DNA of 64,000 bases. It comes from AWTP1-13 sp963797005. Its GTDB lineage: Bacteria; Pseudomonadota; Alphaproteobacteria; Rhizobiales; Hyphomicrobiaceae. The stretch spans positions 1 through 64,000 of the forward strand of contig CAWCOF010000018.1 of NCBI GenBank assembly GCA_963797005.1. Direction: 5' to 3'. A program made the position numbers and the translations under genes. Shown here in pieces: positions 59,018-64,000 of the stretch (positions are counted from its first letter, which is position 1; each line of letters opens with the position of its first letter). Under the pieces are notes generated by a model. That model was not told the DNA's origin, made no database searches, and worked only from the letters and a program-made list of their open reading frames with translations.

Positions 59018-61322
59018 CTAGATCTTCGCCGTGCCTTTGGCGCGGGCCTCATCCAAGGCCTGCAGCACCTTCGGCGGCGACATCGGCAGATCGGTGAAGC
59101 GCACGCCGGTGGCGGCCGCGACCGCATTGGCGATCGTCGCCATGGGCGGCACGATCGGCGTCTCGCCCACCCCGCGCACGCCGTAGGGATGGCGCGGGTT
59201 CGGCACCTCGACGATCACCGTGTCGATCATCGGCAGGTCGGAGGCGACCGGCACGCGATAGTCGAGGAAGCCGGGGTTCTGCATCTTGCCGTCGGCGCCG
59301 TAGATGTACTCCTCGTTGAGCGCCCAGCCGATGCCCTGCGCCACGCCGCCCTGGTACTGGCCCTCGACGTAGCTCGGATGGATGGCGCGGCCGGCGTCCT
59401 GGATCGCGGTGTAGCGCACGACCCACACGCGGCCCGTCTCGGGGTCCACCTCCACGTCGGCGATGTGGGTGGCAAGGCTCGGCGCGGCGCCGGCCGCATT
59501 GATGCGCGAGTAGCCGGCAATCGGCCCGCCGGTCTTGCCGGCGATGCCCGCGATCTCCTTGAGCGACATCGGACTATGCTTGCCGGCGTTGGGGCCGGCC
59601 GGCCGCACCGCGCCGTCCTTGTACTCGACGGCATCCTCGGGCAGCTCCCACAGCTTGGCGGCGCGCTTGCAGGCCTCCTTCATCACCTCGCGCGCTGCCT
59701 CCACCGTCGCCATGCCGCTCGAGAAGGTGGCGCGGCTGCCGCCGGTGAGGAAGTTGTAGCCGAGCGAGTTGGTGTCGCCGATCGCCACCCGGATCTTGTC
59801 CATGGGCACGCCGAGCTCCTCGGCCGCCATCATGCACAGCGAGGCGCGCAGGCCGCCGATGTCCGGCGTGCCCGCCGTGAGCGCCAGCGTGCCGTCCTCG
59901 TTGAGCGAGAGCGACACCGACGTCTCGCCGCCGATGTTGAACCAGAAGCCCGACGCCACGCCGCGGCCCTGGTTCTTGCCGAGCGGGGTGCGCCAGTGCG
60001 CGTGGGCCTTGGCGGCCTCCAGCGTCTCGACCATGCCGATCGGGCCGAACTTCGGGCCGTAGGCGGCCTTGGTGCCCTGCTTGGCCGCGTTCTTGAGGCG
60101 CAGGTCGATCGGGTCCATGCCGATCTTGCCGGCGATCTCGTCGACCACGCTCTCGACCGCGAACTCCGAGATCGGCCCGCCGGGCGCGCGATAGGCCGCG
60201 ACCTTGGGCCGGTTGGTGACGACGTCGTAGCCCACGACCTTCACGTTCTCCAGATCGTAGGGCGCGAAGGCGCACATGCAGCCCGGCTGCACCGGCGAGC
60301 CGGCAAAGGCGCCCGCCTGGTACTTGAGCTCGGCCTCCGCCGCCACGATGCGCCCGTCCTTCTTGGCGCCGATCTTGACGCGCACGTGCGCGCCCGAGGT
60401 CGGGCCGGACGCGCGGAACACCTCCTCGCGCGTCATCACCATCTTCACGGGCCGGCCGGCCTTCTTGGAAAGCGCCAGCGCGAGCGGCTCGAGATACACC
60501 ACGGTCTTGCCGCCGAAGCCGCCACCGATCTCGGAAGAGGTGACGCGTATCTTGCTCACGTCCCAGCCCAGCAGGCGCGCGCAGTGGGCGCGCACGATCC
60601 AGTGGCCCTGGGTGGTGACCCACACGTCGGCCTGGCCGTCCTCCGACACGCTGGCAACGACCGCGTGCGGCTCGATGTAGCCCTGGTGCACGGGCTTGGT
60701 GGTGAACGACGCGCTCGACGACCACGTCGGCCTGCTTGAAGCCGGCCGCCGCGTCGCCCAGCACGAACTCCACGCGCTTGGCGACGTTGGAGGGCGTCTT
60801 GGGGGCGGGCTCGACACCAGCCGTGAACATGTCCTCGTGCAGCAGCGGCGCGCCTGGCTGCATCGCTTCCACCACATCGATGACGTGGGGCAGCACCTCG
60901 TAGTCGACCTTGATGAGCTTGAGGGCCTGCTTGGCGACGGCCGTGCTGGTCGCAGCCACCGCGGCGACCGGATGGCCTTCGTAGAGCGCCTTCTCGCGCG
61001 CCATCACGCTGCGCACCACGTCGCGGTAGTTGATCATCATCTCGCCCGCCGGGATGAACTCGGAGGGCTGGTCGTTGAAGTCCTTGGCGGTGGTCACGGC
61101 CTTGACGCCGGGCAGCTTCTCGGCCGCGCTGGTGTCGATCGACCGGATGCGGGCGTGCGGGTGGGGGCTTCTGAGCACCTTGCCGACCAGCTGGCCCTGC
61201 ATGGCCATATCGGCGCCGAACTTGGCGCGGCCGGTGACCTTGTCGACGCCGTCGGGCCTGTCCGGGCGCGTGCCGACCCACTTGAACTCTGAGTGCGGGG
61301 CGTCCTTCACCTTCTCTTGCAT
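59018..61322 (-). pseudogene. Molybdenum hydroxylase large subunit (CoxL/XdhB type), one frameshift
   Basis: The start at 61322 (MQEKVKDAPHSEF) follows a GAGGAG that overlaps the small-subunit stop. The frame runs to ADVVVER, where an extra base near 60710 shifts it; the rest begins SFTTKPVHQGYIEPHAVVASV and ends at 59018. Repaired length is about 767 residues. Mo-cofactor blocks include GGGFGGK, the active-site loop VAAYRAPGGP and, near the C-terminus, GVGETPIVPP, with the catalytic glutamate. The loop differs from the AYRGAGR of form II CO-dehydrogenase-like proteins and the AFRGFGG of xanthine dehydrogenase. It probably oxidises an aldehyde or N-heterocycle. It is the third gene of the operon. 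Confidence 0.8.
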
Positions 61323-61326
61323 GGGG

Positions 61327-61803
61327 TCAGGCTCCTCTCATCTCGGCGGCGGCATCGAGCACGGCGCGCACGATCTTGTCGTAGCCCGTACAGCGGCACA
61401 GGTTGCCGGCCAGCCAATAGCGCAATTCCGTCTCGGTCGGGTTGGGTGACTTGTCGAGCAGCGCCTTGGCCGCCACGAGGAAGCCCGGCGTGCAGATGCC
61501 GCACTGCAGGGCCGCGTGCTCGATGAACTTCCTCTGCAGGGGATGCAGGTGGTCGCCCTGCGCCATGCCCTCGATGGTGGCGACCGCTTTGCCGTTCGCC
61601 TCCACGCCCAGCATCAGGCAGGAGCATACCAGCCGCCCGTCGACGGTCACGCTGCAGGCGCCGCAGTCGCCGGTCGAGCAGCCTTCCTTGGTGCCGGTGA
61701 GGCCCAGCTGATCGCGCAAGACATCGAGCAGCGTGTCCTCCGTCTCGCACAGAAATTCGACCGCGTCGCCGTTGACGGTAGCGGCCACATGATGTTTCGC
61801 CAT
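61327..61803 (-). CDS. Molybdenum hydroxylase 2Fe-2S subunit (CoxS type)
   Basis: The protein has 158 residues. The start at 61803 overlaps the medium-subunit stop as ATGA. The N-terminal plant-ferredoxin-type cluster is bound by GCSTGDCGACSVTVDGRLVCSC at about 42-63, and the second cluster near the Mo site by LQCGICTPGF and NLCRCTGYDKIV. It carries electrons from the Mo centre to the FAD subunit. Size and cysteine spacing are normal for the xanthine oxidase family. Confidence 0.9.
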   Translation of the reverse strand: MAKHHVAATVNGDAVEFLCETEDTLLDVLRDQLGLTGTKEGCSTGDCGACSVTVDGRLVCSCLMLGVEANGKAVATIEGMAQGDHLHPLQRKFIEHAALQCGICTPGFLVAAKALLDKSPNPTETELRYWLAGNLCRCTGYDKIVRAVLDAAAEMRGA

Positions 61804-62663
61804 CAGTTCTTCCTCGCCCGTTCGAGTGCGATCTGTGCCGCGCGGCGCGCCAGCACGCCCGCGACCTTGATGCGGTAATCCTTTGTCCCGCGCTTGTCGT
61901 CGATCGGCTGACAGGCGGCGCGGGCTGCGGCATCGAGCTTCTTGAGCGCCGCATCGTCGACCGTGCTGCCGACGAGCGCGGCGGCGGCAGGCGCCACCAG
62001 CAGCGGACGCGGCGCCACCGCACCGAGCGATACGCGCGCGGCCGTGCAGGCGCCCTTGGTGTCGAGCGTCAGGCAGATGCCGCAGCCGACCACGGCGATG
62101 TCCATCTCCGTGCGCGGGATGAAGCGCAGGTAGGCGTCGCCCGTGCGCGCAGGCTTGGCCGGCAGCAGGAACGAGGCGATGATCTCGCCCTTGGTCAGCG
62201 ACAGCTTGCGCGGGCCGACCATGATGTCCTCGACGGGGACCTCGCGCCGGCCCTTGGGCCCCACGATCGTGGCCTTGGCGCCGGCGGCAATCAGCGCCGG
62301 CACGCTGTCGGCGGCGGGCGAGCCGTTGCACAGGTTGCCGCCCATGGTGGCCCGCCCCTGGATCTGGGTCGAGCCGATCAGGTTGGCGGCCTCCACGACG
62401 CCCGGCCAGACCGACTTGAGCTTGGGATGCTCCTTGAGCTCCGCGCCCGTGACGGCCGCGCCGATGCGGAAAGCCCCACCCTCCTCCTTGATCTGCCGCA
62501 GCTCGGCGATACCCTTGATATCGATCAGCAGCCCCGGCTCGACCAGGTCCGTCCGCATCTGCACGAGCAAATCGGTGCCGCCGGCAAGCACGCGCGCTTC
62601 CTCGGTTGCGCCGGCGAGCAGCTGAACCGCCTGGTCGATCGAACTCGGCGCCTCGTATCGCAT
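61803..62663 (-). CDS. Molybdenum hydroxylase FAD subunit (CoxM type)
   Basis: The protein has 286 residues of the FAD_binding_5 plus CO_deh_flav_C type. FAD-binding motifs are VLAGGTDLLVQMR at about 25-37 and ATMGGNLCNGSPAADSVPAL at about 105-124. The C-terminal half has GAVAPRPLLVAPAAAALVG. It passes electrons to NAD or oxygen from the 2Fe-2S subunit. It is first in the operon FAD-FeS-Mo; the promoter should lie in 62664-62858, opposite the DUF1330 gene. Confidence 0.9.
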   Translation of the reverse strand: MRYEAPSSIDQAVQLLAGATEEARVLAGGTDLLVQMRTDLVEPGLLIDIKGIAELRQIKEEGGAFRIGAAVTGAELKEHPKLKSVWPGVVEAANLIGSTQIQGRATMGGNLCNGSPAADSVPALIAAGAKATIVGPKGRREVPVEDIMVGPRKLSLTKGEIIASFLLPAKPARTGDAYLRFIPRTEMDIAVVGCGICLTLDTKGACTAARVSLGAVAPRPLLVAPAAAALVGSTVDDAALKKLDAAARAACQPIDDKRGTKDYRIKVAGVLARRAAQIALERARKN

Positions 62664-62858
62664 TTACCTGCCTCTCGATGAAAGTTTGCCGGCGTCCAGG
62701 ATGGCACATGCGCTCGGTGGATGCCAATCCCGCACATCGCGCCCCCACCTCGCGCCCCCACATCGCACACGGGCGACGCGCGGAGCGAAGTCTTACAACA
62801 AGGCGAGCTGTCGGATAGAACGAGCGGGCGCCTGCCCATGCCGGACAAGGAGTGAAGT

Positions 62859-63155
62859 ATGCCCAAAGGCTACTGGATTGCACATGTCAAAATTACGAAC
62901 CCGGAGCGCTACAAGGACTATGTCGCGGCCAACGCGGCGCCCCTGAAGAAATACGGCGCACGGTTTCTGGTCCGCAGCGGTGACAACGAGGTGGTCCGGG
63001 GTGGGCTCGGCGGCCGGCGCCATGTCGTCATCGAGTTCGACAGCTACGCGACCGCCAAGGCCTGTCACGATTCCCCGGAATACCAGGCGGCCGCCAAGAT
63101 CCGCGACGAGGCCTCGACCGCCGACTTCGTCATCATCGAGGGCTACGAGGGCTGA
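62859..63155 (+). CDS. DUF1330-domain protein
   Basis: The protein has 98 residues with AAGGAG seven or so bases before the ATG at 62859. The DUF1330 dimeric alpha-beta-barrel pattern is MPKGYWIAHVKITNPERYKDYVAANAAPLKKYGARFLVRSG, and HVVIEFDSYATAKACHDSPEYQAAAKIRDEAS. These small proteins resemble ferredoxin-like Dabb domains. Their function is unknown. It is divergent from the molybdenum-hydroxylase operon and converges on folD. Confidence 0.85.
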   Translation: MPKGYWIAHVKITNPERYKDYVAANAAPLKKYGARFLVRSGDNEVVRGGLGGRRHVVIEFDSYATAKACHDSPEYQAAAKIRDEASTADFVIIEGYEG

Positions 63156-63182
63156 CGCTCCTGCCAAAGCACATCGGCGGGG

Positions 63183-64000
63183 TCAAACGGCGCGCCCTGC
63201 TGCCTGGAGCGTGTTCCTGAGCAGGCAGGCGACCGTCATGGGGCCGACACCGCCCGGCACCGGCGTGATCGCCCTCGCTACCTTGGCCGCCTCGGCGAAC
63301 GCCACGTCACCCACGAGGCGCGTCCCGCCGCCGGGCGCCGCCACCCGCTGGATGCCGACGTCAATGACGGTCGCGCCCGGCTTGATCCAGCTCCCCCGGA
63401 CCAGCTCCTGCCGGCCCGCAGCAGCGACGATCAGGTCGGCGCGACGCACGACGCCGGCCAGGTCGCGCGTACGCGAATGAGCAATCGTGACGGTGCAATT
63501 CTCCGCCAGCAGCAGTTGCGCCATTGGTTTGCCGACGATGTTGGACCGGCCGATGATGACAGCCTCGAGCCCCGCCAGGTTCGCCTGCACCGACTTGGCA
63601 AGCAGCACGCAACCCGTCGGCGTGCACGGCGCGATGGCAGGAGCGCCCGACGCGAGCCGGCCCACGTTGACGGGGTGAAAGCCATCGACATCCTTCCGCG
63701 GATCGATCGCCTCGATCACCTCGGCGGTGTCGATGTGGGCGGGCAGCGGCAGCTGCACCAGGATGCCGTGCACGTCCTCTTGTGCGTTGAGCTTGGCGAT
63801 CAACGCCAGCAGCGCAGCCCCGGAGGTGTCCGCCGGCAGCCTGTGCTCGATGGACAGCATGCCCGCCTCGCGCGTGGCCCTGGCCTTGGTGCGCACATAG
63901 ACCTGGCTCGCCGGATCGTCGCCCACAAGCACCGCCGCGAGGCCCGGCGTGACGCCGCGGTCGCGCTTCAGGGCCTCGACGCCGGCCGCAATTTCCTGCC
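63183..64000 (-). CDS. folD: Methylenetetrahydrofolate dehydrogenase/cyclohydrolase, 5' end outside window
   Basis: The 272 visible codons run in frame from the right window edge to the stop at 63183. The catalytic loop GDDPASQVYVRTKAR has the conserved Tyr-x3-Lys near visible residue 34. VQLPLPAHIDTAEVIEAIDPRKDVDGFHPVNVGRL and AVIIGRSNIVGKPMAQLLLAENCTVTIAHSRTRDL are the folate-site and NADP-site signatures. PGATVIDVGIQRVAAPGGGTRLVGDVAF and TPVPGGVGPMTVACLLRNTL close it. It interconverts methylene-, methenyl- and formyl-tetrahydrofolate. Only the first few tens of residues are missing. Confidence 0.95.
   Translation of the reverse strand, partial: QEIAAGVEALKRDRGVTPGLAAVLVGDDPASQVYVRTKARATREAGMLSIEHRLPADTSGAALLALIAKLNAQEDVHGILVQLPLPAHIDTAEVIEAIDPRKDVDGFHPVNVGRLASGAPAIAPCTPTGCVLLAKSVQANLAGLEAVIIGRSNIVGKPMAQLLLAENCTVTIAHSRTRDLAGVVRRADLIVAAAGRQELVRGSWIKPGATVIDVGIQRVAAPGGGTRLVGDVAFAEAAKVARAITPVPGGVGPMTVACLLRNTLQAAGRAV

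Noticed and set aside
1..64000. CRISPR arrays, rRNA genes and phage structural genes
   Set aside because: No regularly spaced repeats, no rRNA-like sequence and no capsid, portal or terminase-like proteins were seen. The only phage-like items are the beta family protein and the recombinases.

Overview
The window is GC-rich, dense double-stranded coding DNA from an alphaproteobacterium, most likely Hyphomicrobiales-like. This rests on the order lipoprotein (LpoA/Leu-Ile-Val-binding type) - rsmI - yraN - gshB, then yifB, and on the three-subunit molybdenum hydroxylase, bactofilin and sel genes. No rRNA is present; the only RNA gene I can support is a selenocysteine tRNA.

Layout. (1) 1-5.2 kb is a decayed mobile region: two overlapping tyrosine recombinase genes on the minus strand (one frameshifted, one cut by the window edge), an unknown gene, an excisionase-like HTH gene, and remnants of three insertion sequence families (IS1380, IS21, IS3). 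(2) 5.3-39 kb is a large surface-glycan locus. Its left part (5.3-12.5 kb) has a GT2 glycosyltransferase, a Nudix hydrolase, and a minus-strand operon in which a TPP-dependent E1 alpha/beta pair is coupled to two DegT-type sugar aminotransferases and a PIG-L/LmbE deacetylase. The middle (13-23 kb) has an SDR, a radical SAM enzyme with an unknown partner, GT2 enzymes, an O-methyltransferase and a 973-residue fusion glycosyltransferase. The right part (23-39 kb) is a long minus-strand operon reading GmhB phosphatase, transaldolase, two NDP-sugar epimerases, a nucleotidylyltransferase-kinase fusion, Gfo/Idh oxidoreductase, a UDP-sugar-dehydrogenase-like protein without its catalytic cysteine, another epimerase, a methyltransferase and an oxygenase-like protein. 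A divergent plus-strand operon has a GmhA-like isomerase, a Wzm/Wzt-type ABC exporter and a paralogue of the fusion protein's N-terminal domain. Together these look like a pathway from sedoheptulose 7-phosphate to a modified NDP-heptose, its assembly into a glycan and ABC export.

(3) 39.1-42.7 kb is the selenocysteine insertion locus selA-selB-selC; selC lies inside the 3' end of the selB reading frame. (4) 42.7-52.2 kb is core metabolism: CoA-transferase, hydrolase, CYTH phosphatase, Baeyer-Villiger-type monooxygenase, lipoprotein, rsmI, yraN, gshB. (5) 52.2-55.4 kb is a small accessory island between gshB and yifB: a T4-beta-like protein gene convergent with a sce7726 gene, a Panacea-type toxin-antitoxin pair, and an IS1595 transposase remnant. 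(6) 55.4-64 kb has yifB, bactofilin, a MoaD/ThiS-like carrier, a sugar-binding-like protein, a molybdenum hydroxylase (FAD, 2Fe-2S and Mo subunits), a DUF1330 protein and the 3' part of folD.

At least nine otherwise conserved genes are each broken by a single-base insertion or deletion. The even spread, including in selA, yifB and the Mo subunit, makes base-level sequence error more likely than true decay, so those genes are annotated over their repaired extents.
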